A stretch of DNA of 64,000 nucleotides from Marinobacter shengliensis (GTDB lineage: Bacteria > Pseudomonadota > Gammaproteobacteria > Pseudomonadales > Oleiphilaceae): positions 434,001-498,000 of the forward strand of contig NZ_PXNO01000027.1 in NCBI RefSeq assembly GCF_003007715.1. The letters run 5' to 3'. Both the position numbers and the translations under genes were made by a program. This document shows positions 26,841-35,265 of the stretch, one piece after another. The notes under the pieces are model-generated. The model had not been told where the DNA came from. It saw only the letters and a list, made by a program, of their open reading frames with translations, and made no database searches. The stretch's first letter is position 1, and each line of letters opens with the position of its first letter.

Positions 26841-29718
26841 CCGGATGCCTGGAAAGATCGTGAAAGGACTTGTCATCGCCGGGACCCTTATCATGGCCAG
26901 TGGCTGCCAGATGCTGCAGTCAATGATGCCAGCCGGCAACGAGGAAATGCCCCGGGTCCGTGAGGGCACTCTGGCAGCGCTTCCGGCGACCGAAACCCGG
27001 CAAGCCAGTGACAGTAGTGAATCTGGTAGCGACCCGGCGGGCGATGTCTCCATCGAGACGGTGGTGGAGAGTTACAAGGCACTTTTGCCCCTTGTGGACG
27101 ATCCCCGGAAGCAGGTCACCATCCGGCATCGGTTGGCCGATCTGGAGTTCCAGCGGGCGGAGCGTAAAATGGCCGATACCGCCGTGGATGAGCTTTCTGA
27201 TGCTATTGAAGCCTACCAGCGTCTTCTGTCGGAATATCCACAGCGCGAAGGCAATGATCAGATCTACTATCAGCTTGCCAGGGCCTGGGAGCTTCGGGGT
27301 GCGACGCCTCAACAGCTTGATGCCCTGGATACCCTGGTTCAACGTTACCCCGATTCGGACTACTGGATTGAAGCCCAGTTCCGGCGCGGCGATCTGCTGT
27401 TTATTGACGGCCGGTACCGGGATGCTGAGCGGGCGTTTGACGAGGTGACCCAGGCCAGCCAGGAACGCATGGCCGACGCCTCGTTTCTGGTGAACGCCCA
27501 TTACATGAAAGGCTGGAGCCTGTTCAAGCAGGCGCAATACCAGGAAGCCCTGTTCAGTTATGTGGAGGTGCTTGATCTGGTGATGCCTGAGGGGCAACCG
27601 GTTGCGGATGTGGATCAGCGGAACCAGACCCTTATCGAAGATCTGTTCAGGGTGGTGGGGCTGTCACTGTCTTACCTCGACGGTGCGGAAACACTCCAGG
27701 CGCTGTTCCGTCAGACGGGTGGGCGTCCGTATGAAATACTGGTCTACGACCGCTACAGCGAGCTCTTGCTCGAGCGGGAACAATACAGTGACGCGATTGA
27801 TGTCTTTGAAGCCTTTATAGAAGACCATCCGGCAAGCCCCTGGGCACCGCGCTACCACATCCGGATTATCGATACCCTGGAGCTGGCCGGCTTCACCGGC
27901 ACCATCCCTGAACGAAAGGCCGGCTTTGTCAGCCTTTACGGACTCTACAGCGATTACTGGCAGTCAGCGGGCCCCGATGCGATCGTTTTTATCGAACAGC
28001 AACTGGAACAGCTGTTGCCAGAACTGGCAGACCGTCAGTACCTGCTGGCAGGGGAAGCCACGGGTGATCAGCAGGCCGACGATCACTACCGCAAAGCTGC
28101 CAGTTATTACGCCGAGTTTGCGGCTACCTTCCCGAATCATCCCCGTACACCTGAGCGTCTCTTTCTCCTGGGTGAAGCCCATCTGGAGCTGGAAGACTGG
28201 CCGGCCGCCATCGCAGCGTTTGAGCGGGTTGCCTATGACTACCCCGATGACAGGGTGCCCGAGCGGGCAGCTGAGGCAGGTTACGCTTCGGTACTGGCCT
28301 TCCGGGAATATGCAAAGACATGGGGCAACCAATCCGTATCGGAGCAGGTGGCCTATCGGGAGCTACAGCAGTTGAATCGACTGAGGTTTGCAAACGCGTT
28401 TCCGGGCGATCCTCGGGCTCCGGCGGTGTACTACATCGCGTTGCAGCGGGAGTTTGACCAGAACAATTGGGAAGAGACCGTCAACATGGCGGCCCGCCTT
28501 GTTACCTGGCAGCCCGCGCCTCCGGCCAGATTAACGACCGAAGCCTTGTTGTTATATGGCCACAGTGTGTCCGAGCTGGCGCGATACGCAGAGGCGGAAC
28601 AGGCTTACCGAGATGCCTTGGCGACAATGACTGAAGACGATGAACGCAGGGGCGGGGTGCGCGAAAATCTCGCCGCAGCTGTCTATCGGCAGGCAGAGCA
28701 GTTGGCTGATGCCGGCAATGTGGAGGCTGCGGTCAGCGAATTCCTGCGAGTCGGCACCACTGTTCCCGAATCCGTCCTGCGGGCAAATGCGGAATATGAC
28801 GCTGCCTCCCTCCTTATCACCGCCAACCTTTGGGATCAGGCCATCGGTGTGCTGACCAGTTTCCGGCAGTCTTTCCCGGACCATGAACTGATTGATACGG
28901 TCCCGGCAAAACTGGCGCTGGCCTACCGTGAAACCGAGCAATGGGAGCGGGCAGCCGACGAACTTCAGCAAATGGTGACCCTGGCGACAACGCCGGAAGA
29001 GCGAAGGGAAAATCTGTTAATTGCAGCAGAATTGTACGACCAGGCCGGCAACCGGGAAAAGGCGATCGACACCTGGCGAAAATACGCCAACCGCCATCCC
29101 GAACCCGCTGATGTCTACATGGAAGCAGCCAATCGACTGGCTGAGCTCTATCAGGAAGAAGGTGATGCAGAAAAACGGGATTACTGGTTGCGCAAGCAAA
29201 TGGAAACAGTGGACCAAAGCCCGGACGCATCTGACGATCGCATGCGTTACCTTGCGGCATCAGCCTCTGCAATGCTCGCCCGCGATGCCCTTGCCCGATA
29301 TGACAGCATCCGCCTGACGCTGCCTCTGAACGAGAGCATGACGGCAAAGACCGATGCACTCGAAAGGGCCGTCAATGCCTACAAGAAAACAGCCAGCTAC
29401 GGCCTCTCGTCGTTTGCCACCGAAGCGGGTTACCAGATCGCCCATATCTATGGACGCCTTGGTGCCGATCTGATGGACTCGGAGCGCCCCACCGGTTTGA
29501 GCGAGCTTGAACTGGCTCAGTACGAGCTACTCCTGGAAGAACAGGCCTACCCGTTTGAGGACAACGCCATCGATATTCACGAGCAGAACATCCGGCGGGC
29601 CCGGGAGGGCATATTCGATGAGTGGGTTCAGCGCAGCTACGAGGCCCTGAAAGTCCTGTTGCCGGGGCGTTACCGGAAGGAAGAAGTGACCTCGGGGGTT
29701 GTCTATGAGCTCGATTAA
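26833..29718 (+). CDS. Large TPR lipoprotein
   Basis: A 961-aa protein. ATG 26833, preceded by CAGGAGCC, starts a lipoprotein signal with lipobox MASGC. Then follow many TPR units along the whole length, for example YYQLARAWELRGATPQQLDA, RLFLLGEAHLELEDWPAAIA and ENLLIAAELYDQAGNREKAI. Sequence features match periplasmic scaffold proteins such as Myxococcus GltD/GltI, and BamD-like TPRs. It is translationally coupled to the TPR genes on both sides. I infer a scaffold linking the inner-membrane motor with the OM barrels. Confidence 0.75.
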   Translation: MSNRMPGKIVKGLVIAGTLIMASGCQMLQSMMPAGNEEMPRVREGTLAALPATETRQASDSSESGSDPAGDVSIETVVESYKALLPLVDDPRKQVTIRHRLADLEFQRAERKMADTAVDELSDAIEAYQRLLSEYPQREGNDQIYYQLARAWELRGATPQQLDALDTLVQRYPDSDYWIEAQFRRGDLLFIDGRYRDAERAFDEVTQASQERMADASFLVNAHYMKGWSLFKQAQYQEALFSYVEVLDLVMPEGQPVADVDQRNQTLIEDLFRVVGLSLSYLDGAETLQALFRQTGGRPYEILVYDRYSELLLEREQYSDAIDVFEAFIEDHPASPWAPRYHIRIIDTLELAGFTGTIPERKAGFVSLYGLYSDYWQSAGPDAIVFIEQQLEQLLPELADRQYLLAGEATGDQQADDHYRKAASYYAEFAATFPNHPRTPERLFLLGEAHLELEDWPAAIAAFERVAYDYPDDRVPERAAEAGYASVLAFREYAKTWGNQSVSEQVAYRELQQLNRLRFANAFPGDPRAPAVYYIALQREFDQNNWEETVNMAARLVTWQPAPPARLTTEALLLYGHSVSELARYAEAEQAYRDALATMTEDDERRGGVRENLAAAVYRQAEQLADAGNVEAAVSEFLRVGTTVPESVLRANAEYDAASLLITANLWDQAIGVLTSFRQSFPDHELIDTVPAKLALAYRETEQWERAADELQQMVTLATTPEERRENLLIAAELYDQAGNREKAIDTWRKYANRHPEPADVYMEAANRLAELYQEEGDAEKRDYWLRKQMETVDQSPDASDDRMRYLAASASAMLARDALARYDSIRLTLPLNESMTAKTDALERAVNAYKKTASYGLSSFATEAGYQIAHIYGRLGADLMDSERPTGLSELELAQYELLLEEQAYPFEDNAIDIHEQNIRRAREGIFDEWVQRSYEALKVLLPGRYRKEEVTSGVVYELD

Positions 29719-30274
29719 GGCCGAAGGGCTCTGTCTTTTGGTGATCGTCACATTGGCTGGATGCGTGACAGCCCCAACGCCGCCAGAGTCTGGTGGGCAA
29801 GCTGAGCAGGCTGTCCTTGACGCCTCATTCAGCGAAGCGGTTCAGGCCATGGAGCAGGGCGACCTTACCGACGCCAGGGCCCGGTTCGAGCAACTGTCGA
29901 GGGACTATCCCGATAAGTCCGGACCCATGGCAAACCTTGGCATCATGGCGTTCCAGGAAGAAGAGACCGATACCGCGAAACAATGGTTTGAGCGTGTGCT
30001 GGCGGTGAATCCCGAACATGTCCAGGTGTTGAATCATCTGGGCGTGATTGCCCGACACGCCGGAGAATTCGATGAGGCAGAACGGTATTACCGCGCCGCG
30101 CTGGCCGCGGATCCGGATTATGCGCCCGCGATTCTTAATCTGGCTTTCCTGTTTGATATCTACCTGGGGAAACCTGCGGATGCGGTTGAACTCTATGAGC
30201 GTTATCAATCGGCTGCCAGCGAGCCGGACCCGAGACTGGAAGACTGGATCTTCGATGCGAAGAACAGAATCTGA
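29705..30274 (+). CDS. TPR lipoprotein, GltE/NfsE-like by context
   Basis: A 189-aa lipoprotein. ATG 29705 stands six bases after GGGGG and within the end of the previous gene; a TTG at 29699 is weaker. Lipobox VTLAGC, then three TPR-like repeats (ARFEQLSRDYPDKSGPMANL, HLGVIARHAGEFDEAERYYR, ILNLAFLFDIYLGKPADAVE). In Myxococcus a short TPR lipoprotein (GltE, NfsE) is a core part of the machine; this one has matching size, export class and neighbourhood. Confidence 0.72.
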   Translation: MSSIKAEGLCLLVIVTLAGCVTAPTPPESGGQAEQAVLDASFSEAVQAMEQGDLTDARARFEQLSRDYPDKSGPMANLGIMAFQEEETDTAKQWFERVLAVNPEHVQVLNHLGVIARHAGEFDEAERYYRAALAADPDYAPAILNLAFLFDIYLGKPADAVELYERYQSAASEPDPRLEDWIFDAKNRI

Positions 30275-30289
30275 TGTGGAAAAGGTGAT

Positions 30290-30595
30290 ATGAAACGTAC
30301 CGCGCTAATCGCTCTCGCAGTCACCGTCCTGATACCCACGGCGCCCATGCTATACGCCCAGGACACCTTGGGCGTTGTGACCATTGAGGGCACACGCATC
30401 CGTGGTGATCAGGAAGTGCCTACGGTGATGTATCTGGTGCCCTGGCAGCCGCCTGAAGTGGATGAGCTGCGTGGGCCGGAGGAACGCCTGATGGTCGATC
30501 AGGGCCTTCGGCCCCTGGAGCGCTACGAGTTTCAGCGTTTTATCAGGTACCACGAAGCGTTCATCAGCCAGACCCAGGCAGCAGATGGGGAATAG
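30290..30595 (+). CDS. Small secreted protein of unknown function
   Basis: A 101-aa exported protein, not recognised. Signal peptide MKRTALIALAVTVLIPTAPMLYAQ is too long to quote beyond its start MKRTALIALA and end MLYAQ. The mature ~77 aa include VTIEGTRIRGDQEVPTVMYL and a charged C-terminus with ERYEFQRFIRYHEAF. It follows the TPR lipoprotein by 15 bases. A 139-base gap to the proton-channel genes follows, long enough for a second promoter, though I cannot point to one. Confidence 0.65.
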   Translation: MKRTALIALAVTVLIPTAPMLYAQDTLGVVTIEGTRIRGDQEVPTVMYLVPWQPPEVDELRGPEERLMVDQGLRPLERYEFQRFIRYHEAFISQTQAADGE

Positions 30596-30734
30596 ACTGT
30601 GATGGTTGTCGCATCCCGAGTGTGTTCCTGCGCAATATTAAACAAACCCTCACACAGACTTTCGCGAACTTACCCTTGCAGGGGAGTTACGCGCTTAGAC
30701 TGATCTGAAAACCGGACCATGGAGTGCCCAGAAA

Positions 30735-31442
30735 ATGATCGATACCGCCGTTCGCTTCTTCCAGGAAGGTGGCTTTTTTATGTTTCCGATCGCCGTTGTG
30801 CTGATTGTCGGACTCATTGTTGCCATTGAACGTTATGTCTACCTTTCCGCCCAGAAACTGACCAACCGTCGGGACTTCAACCGACTACACCAGATGATTG
30901 CCAAGCGCGATCTGAAGGGGGCCCTGAATTATACCCAGGAGTCCGGTAGTGCCATGTCGACCATGATCGGCTTTGGTCTTCAGCGCCTGGCCCGCCGCCA
31001 GGGTCGCGAAGAAATCGAATACGCCATGGAAGAGGGGCTGCTGGATGTCATGCCCCGTCTGGAGAAGCGCACTCAGTACCTCGCAACACTGGCCAACATC
31101 GCCACGCTGCTGGGCCTGCTTGGTACCATTATCGGTTTGATTGCCGCCTTTACCGCAGTAGCCGCAGCGGACCCGGCCCAGAAGGCGAGCCTGTTGTCCC
31201 AGAGTATCTCGGTCGCCATGAACACCACCGCCTTCGGCCTTATGTCGGCCATTCCTATGCTGCTGATCCACTCGCTGCTGCAGACCAAGACCAATGAGAT
31301 CGTCGACAGCTTCGAGATGGCCGGCATCAAGGTTCTGAACCTTCTCAGCGACGGCTCTGGCTATAAACCCGGCGCCCAACCACAGCCCCAGAATGTCGGC
31401 GCGCCGGCACAGGTAGCGACTCCGGCCGGTAGCCCGGCCTGA
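30735..31442 (+). CDS. TolQ/ExbB/MotA-family proton channel (AglR-like)
   Basis: A 235-aa inner-membrane protein with three transmembrane segments: about 15-35 (FMFPIAVVLIVGLIVAIERY), 115-140 (LATLANIATLLGLLGTIIGL) and 160-185. The large cytoplasmic loop between the first two is typical of TolQ. The conserved GLLGTIIGLI and NTTAFGLMSAIPML segments are the proton-channel signatures. The C-terminal tail is Pro/Gln-rich. The following genes encode two TolR-type partners and a TonB-like protein, which gives a full proton-driven motor. In Myxococcus the same arrangement is AglR-AglQ-AglS for gliding. Confidence 0.88.
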   Translation: MIDTAVRFFQEGGFFMFPIAVVLIVGLIVAIERYVYLSAQKLTNRRDFNRLHQMIAKRDLKGALNYTQESGSAMSTMIGFGLQRLARRQGREEIEYAMEEGLLDVMPRLEKRTQYLATLANIATLLGLLGTIIGLIAAFTAVAAADPAQKASLLSQSISVAMNTTAFGLMSAIPMLLIHSLLQTKTNEIVDSFEMAGIKVLNLLSDGSGYKPGAQPQPQNVGAPAQVATPAGSPA

Positions 31443-31467
31443 TAACCAGCCAGAAGGATATCAGGCC

Positions 31468-31980
31468 ATGAGACGGAAGCATCGTCGCCTACAAAGTGAG
31501 GCCGATCTCGACATCACGCCATTCATGAACCTCATGATTGTGCTGGTGCCGGTACTGCTGCTGAACATGGTGTTTGCCCACACCAGTGTTCTGGAACTGA
31601 ACTTCCCGACCGGCGAGAGCTTGTCGGTAGAGCAGGCTGAAGAACTGCAGATCCAGGTGGTGATCTATGAAGATCGGCTGGTCGTTGCGGATAACCAGGG
31701 CGGGGTTATCAAGAACATCCCCCAGCGCGAGGGTGAGTATGATTTCGGTCTGCTCAAGGATGTCATGAAGGAAATCAAGAGCCGTGTGCCGGACAAAAAG
31801 GATGTGGTCATCATGCCGTCCCGGCAGACCTCCTATCAGTCACTGGTTTCCGTGATGGACACCGTGCGTTCTTATGAAGCCGTGGTGGCTGGCAGTGTTG
31901 TTGAGGCAGAACTGTTCCCCGAAATCTCGCTCGGTGATGCGCCTGCCCAGGCCTCGGGATCCGCGGAGGTGAGTTCATGA
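31468..31980 (+). CDS. ExbD/TolR-family protein, first paralogue, lacking the conserved Asp
   Basis: A 170-aa single-pass inner-membrane protein with a periplasmic domain. The membrane segment reads DITPFMNLMIVLVPVLLL. In ExbD (Asp25) and TolR (Asp23), an Asp sits where this protein has Asn21 (codon AAC), so it should not carry protons by the usual residue. Two Asp residues (13 and 15) lie just before the membrane. The periplasmic part (EELQIQVVIYEDRLVVADN) has the usual TolR fold. Its stop overlaps the second paralogue by four bases, suggesting the two act as a heterodimer. Confidence 0.87.
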   Translation: MRRKHRRLQSEADLDITPFMNLMIVLVPVLLLNMVFAHTSVLELNFPTGESLSVEQAEELQIQVVIYEDRLVVADNQGGVIKNIPQREGEYDFGLLKDVMKEIKSRVPDKKDVVIMPSRQTSYQSLVSVMDTVRSYEAVVAGSVVEAELFPEISLGDAPAQASGSAEVSS

Positions 31981-32477
31981 AAGAATCCGCCAAGGCCCGC
32001 CGTCTGAAGCGCCACTATCGGCGCAACAAGAGCCAGGGAAAGATGAACCTTGTGTCGCTGATGGATATTTTCACCATCCTCGTGTTCTTTCTGATGGTGA
32101 ACTCGTCGTCTGATGTACAGGTTCTCAACCAGAACAGCACCATCAAATTGCCTGATTCCACTGCCCAGCAACCCCCGGGTGATGTACTGGCACTGACCGT
32201 GACCGACCGGGATATTCTGGTAAACGGTCGACTGGTGGTGAAACGTGACGCCTTCCAGACCTTCGACGGGCAGGTTGAGCCATCCCTGAAGCAGGAGCTC
32301 GACTACCAGGCCAGCCGTTCGTCGGCGCCAGCGCCGGATGCAGGTCGCCCGATTACCATACTTGCGGACCGGGAACTTCCTTACGAGCTGCTCAAGAAAA
32401 TCATGTCCACCTGTGTGGATGCGGGTTTTGCCAGCATTTCCCTGGCGGTTAATCAGCGCACGGAACAGGGGGCCTGA
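31977..32477 (+). CDS. ExbD/TolR-family protein, second paralogue, with the conserved Asp
   Basis: A 166-aa single-pass protein. Basic N-terminus, then NLVSLMDIFTILVFFLMV with Asp30 at the proton-carrying position, as in AglS of Myxococcus, ExbD and TolR. The periplasmic domain contains DVLALTVTDRDILVNGRLVV and ends ISLAVNQRTEQGA. It is coupled to the first paralogue by ATGA overlap and is followed five bases later by the TonB-like gene. This copy probably supplies the proton path of the motor. Confidence 0.88.
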   Translation: MKESAKARRLKRHYRRNKSQGKMNLVSLMDIFTILVFFLMVNSSSDVQVLNQNSTIKLPDSTAQQPPGDVLALTVTDRDILVNGRLVVKRDAFQTFDGQVEPSLKQELDYQASRSSAPAPDAGRPITILADRELPYELLKKIMSTCVDAGFASISLAVNQRTEQGA

Positions 32478-32482
32478 GGCTA

Positions 32483-33457
32483 ATGGATTATCGCTACGGA
32501 TTGCCCTGGAATCAGGAGAGGGGAGAGCGCAAGCGACTGTTGGCGGCGGCGGTTGTCGTCGTGCCCCTGTTTCTGGTTTTCGCGGGCTATGTGAGTTGGG
32601 TAGAGTTGCCGGAACAGGATCGGCAGGAACAGGAAGCCTTGCCGCCCCAGCTAGCGAAGCTGATTATTGAGAAAAAAGAGCCACCCAAGCCGGTGTTGCC
32701 AGAACCGGAGCCGCCAAAGCCTGAGGAAAAGCCGGTGGAGCAGGCGAAGCCTGAGCCAAAACCCGAACCTGCTCCCACGCCGGTTGTTCCAGAACCGGAA
32801 GTGGCTCAGAAGCCAGAACCAGAACCCAAGCCGGAAGAGGTGGCCAAGGCTCGGGAAAAGGCGAAAAACACCGGTATTCTGGCCATGGGTAATGAGCTCT
32901 CGAAGATCAGTTCGCTAGCGGAATCGGTCAAGCTGGATAGTCCGGTTACCAATACCGCCGAGCCGATCGCCAGGAAGGCCGGTGATACCCTGGCGGCCCG
33001 CGCTACTGAAAACACCCGCAGTAGTGGCGTGAACGAAACCGCCTTGACCCGGGAAACCCGTGAGCTCGCCCTGGCAGAGCGGAAGCGCGTGGAGGTGGCC
33101 GAGGCTGAACGTGTGGCTGCGGTAAAAGAGACAGTGCGCAGGGAGCAGCAGGAAACTGCCTCGAAATCCCGTAGCCGCGAGGAACTGCGCCGCACCATGG
33201 ATGCCAACAAGTCCGCCATCTACAGCATTTACAATCGGGAGTTGCGCCGAAAACCTTCGCTCCAGGGCAGTATCACGCCAGAGCTGGTCATTGAGCCAAA
33301 TGGAGCGGTTTCCAGTTGTTCGGTAGTGGAGTCAACGCTCAATGAACCGGCACTCGAGAACAAAATCTGCAACCGGTTGCGGCTGGTGGATTTTGGTGCA
33401 CGGCCAGGGGTAGACAAAACCACCATTCGTTATCCGATCGAGCTGTTGTCGAGTTGA
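32483..33457 (+). CDS. TonB-like linker with AgmX/PglI C-terminal domain (GltG/GltJ-like)
   Basis: A 324-aa protein with one N-terminal membrane anchor (LLAAAVVVVPLFLVFAGYVS). A Pro/Lys/Glu-rich stretch (residues ~65-120, repeats of PEPKPEP type) is long enough to cross the periplasm. A helical segment follows, and the C-terminal ~85 residues (ANKSAIYSIYNRELRRKP, GSITPELVIEPNGAVSSCSV) match the AgmX/PglI C-terminal domain known from Myxococcus gliding proteins. It is predicted to carry motor force to the TPR/OM parts. Last gene of the plus-strand run; a hairpin follows. Confidence 0.85.
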   Translation: MDYRYGLPWNQERGERKRLLAAAVVVVPLFLVFAGYVSWVELPEQDRQEQEALPPQLAKLIIEKKEPPKPVLPEPEPPKPEEKPVEQAKPEPKPEPAPTPVVPEPEVAQKPEPEPKPEEVAKAREKAKNTGILAMGNELSKISSLAESVKLDSPVTNTAEPIARKAGDTLAARATENTRSSGVNETALTRETRELALAERKRVEVAEAERVAAVKETVRREQQETASKSRSREELRRTMDANKSAIYSIYNRELRRKPSLQGSITPELVIEPNGAVSSCSVVESTLNEPALENKICNRLRLVDFGARPGVDKTTIRYPIELLSS

Positions 33458-33464
33458 TGGTGTG

Positions 33465-33497
33465 AGCGGCATCCGGGTTGCTACCTGGATCGCCGCT
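33465..33497. terminator. Hairpin between the machine operon and the GGDEF gene
   Basis: AGCGGC-ATCCGGGT (33465-33478) pairs with ACCTGGAT-CGCCGCT (33483-33497) with one bulged base and one G-T type mismatch around a TGCT loop. It fills the 42-base gap between convergent genes, but there is no T tract. Confidence 0.5.
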
Positions 33498-33499
33498 GA

Positions 33500-35224
33500 T
33501 CAGGCGCTTTCGACAGCGCTGGGCGCAAACAGCGTGTAACAGTTCCGGCCGTCGCGTTTGGAACGATACATGGCGATATCGGCACCGTTTAGAAGCTCCT
33601 GAACGGTAGTGCCATCCTCCGGATACAGGCTGATGCCGATGCTGGAGCCGATCTGGATACTTTCGTTATTGATAATGTAAGGTTTCCTGTTCAGCTCGAT
33701 CAACCGCTCCGCCACCTGGGTGACGTCCGAAAGCTTGTCGAGCTCCGGCAGCAGCACAATGAACTCATCGCCGCCGAGCCGCGCGAGGGTATCGTCTTCA
33801 CGCAGGTAATCGCGTACCCGGGCGGTAAACTGAAGCAGCAGCTCGTCGCCGACCGCATGTCCAAGAGTGTCGTTGACCTCCTTGAACCGGTCCAGGTCGA
33901 TAAACATCACCGCCAGCAACATGTCTTTTCGGTGTGCGTGGCGTATGGCATGTTCCAGACGATCTTCCAGCAGTCGCCGGTTGGGAACGCCGGTGAGTGC
34001 GTCGTAGTAGGCGAGCTGGCGGATCTGCTCTTCGTTCTTGCGATTCTGGGTAATGTCGGTGAACAGGCCGGCGTAGTGTGTGGTCTGCCCGTGATCATCA
34101 GTGATGGCGGTGATGGTCAGGAGTTCCAGGTAAAGCTCGCCGGTTTTGCGCCGGTTCCAGATCTCACCGCGCCAGTAGCCATGGGTTGTCAGGGACTGCC
34201 ACATGCGCTTGTAGAACTCCGCATCGTGCCGGCCGGAGGATAGTACCTCTGGTGTGCGCCCGATGACCTCGTCCGGACTGTATCCGGTCAGTTGGGTAAA
34301 GGCCGGGTTCACGAACTCGATCCTGACATCCTTGTCGGTCACCATAATGCCTTCGAACGAGGATTCGATAACCCTCTCGGCCAGCTGCAGAGTACGGCGG
34401 GACTTTGCCAGCGCCTGGTCCCGCTGTTCGAGCGCTTCCCGCAGGTCATCCAGGTACATCTGTTCGGCGCCAGCGAGCATATCCTGGTAGCCGATCAGAC
34501 CGGTCACTTCACCACTCAGGTTGACCACCGCCAAGTGCCGTATCCGGTGATCAATCAGCAAATCCCGGGCGTGGATCAACGGGTCTTCTTCGTTGACGGT
34601 GAGCAGGGGGCGCGTCGCCAGCTCATGTACCGGAGTGTTGCTGGTGTGGCGGGCGATAAAACGCACCATATCCCTTTCGGTCAGGATGCCCAGTTCACCA
34701 TCGCCACAAGTCACCACCACCGCATCTGCGTGGTGATGGTGCATCTGGCTGGCTACTTCAGCGAGTGATTGGGTTCCATTGGCCAACAAGGGTGGCCGGG
34801 CAACCACGGCCCGGACTTCCCGGAGTTTCAGGTAGGGTTCCAGCCCCTGATTGAGCGCCAGGTCGGTCTGGGACAAGATGCCAACGGGCGCTTCATTTTC
34901 ATCGACGACCAGGAAGTGTCGCTTGCCGCTGTCTCTCAATCTGATGGCTGCCTGGCCGGCGTCCATGGTGCTGGGTAAGGTCAGAACCGGAGAGCTCATC
35001 ACCGTGCTGACCGGCTGGTTGAACCGGTCGGGGTCACTGAAATCCAGTGCCAGGGCATCATGTTCTGTCCAGATGCCGATCACGTGGTCCTGGTCCGCGA
35101 TCAGGATCGAGCTAACGGAGTTTTCCGACATTCGCGCCGCTGCGTCGGCAATACTGGTTTGAGGACTACATTGCAGTAAAAGCCCGCTGTACATAATGCG
35201 GGAAATGGGGAGCGGCTGCGCCAT
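33500..35224 (-). CDS. CBS-PAS diguanylate cyclase
   Basis: A 574-aa cytoplasmic cyclase making c-di-GMP. The start ATG 35224 follows AGGA by about six bases; the frame opens earlier at a TTG (35272) overlapping phaC, with no ribosome site. Domain order: two CBS pairs (about 10-130 and 145-265, for example EVTGLIGYQDMLAG), a PAS domain (about 290-410, FEGIMVTDKDVRIEFVNPAF), and GGDEF (425-574) with an intact RLGGDEF site. REDD lies five residues before GGDEF, so the inhibitory I-site is present. CBS domains usually sense adenine nucleotides. It lies 42 bases after phaC on the same strand, so the two are probably cotranscribed, linking PHA storage with c-di-GMP. Confidence 0.93.
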   Translation of the reverse strand: MAQPLPISRIMYSGLLLQCSPQTSIADAAARMSENSVSSILIADQDHVIGIWTEHDALALDFSDPDRFNQPVSTVMSSPVLTLPSTMDAGQAAIRLRDSGKRHFLVVDENEAPVGILSQTDLALNQGLEPYLKLREVRAVVARPPLLANGTQSLAEVASQMHHHHADAVVVTCGDGELGILTERDMVRFIARHTSNTPVHELATRPLLTVNEEDPLIHARDLLIDHRIRHLAVVNLSGEVTGLIGYQDMLAGAEQMYLDDLREALEQRDQALAKSRRTLQLAERVIESSFEGIMVTDKDVRIEFVNPAFTQLTGYSPDEVIGRTPEVLSSGRHDAEFYKRMWQSLTTHGYWRGEIWNRRKTGELYLELLTITAITDDHGQTTHYAGLFTDITQNRKNEEQIRQLAYYDALTGVPNRRLLEDRLEHAIRHAHRKDMLLAVMFIDLDRFKEVNDTLGHAVGDELLLQFTARVRDYLREDDTLARLGGDEFIVLLPELDKLSDVTQVAERLIELNRKPYIINNESIQIGSSIGISLYPEDGTTVQELLNGADIAMYRSKRDGRNCYTLFAPSAVESA

Positions 35225-35265
35225 CGATAATCCTGTTTTTATCAGCGTTTTATCACCGCTCCAGT

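Noticed and set aside
32650..32860. Low-complexity repeats of CCAGAACC/AAGCCGGA type
   Set aside because: They encode the Pro/Lys/Glu-rich periplasm-spanning linker of the TonB-like protein, which explains them. They are not a separate repeat element.
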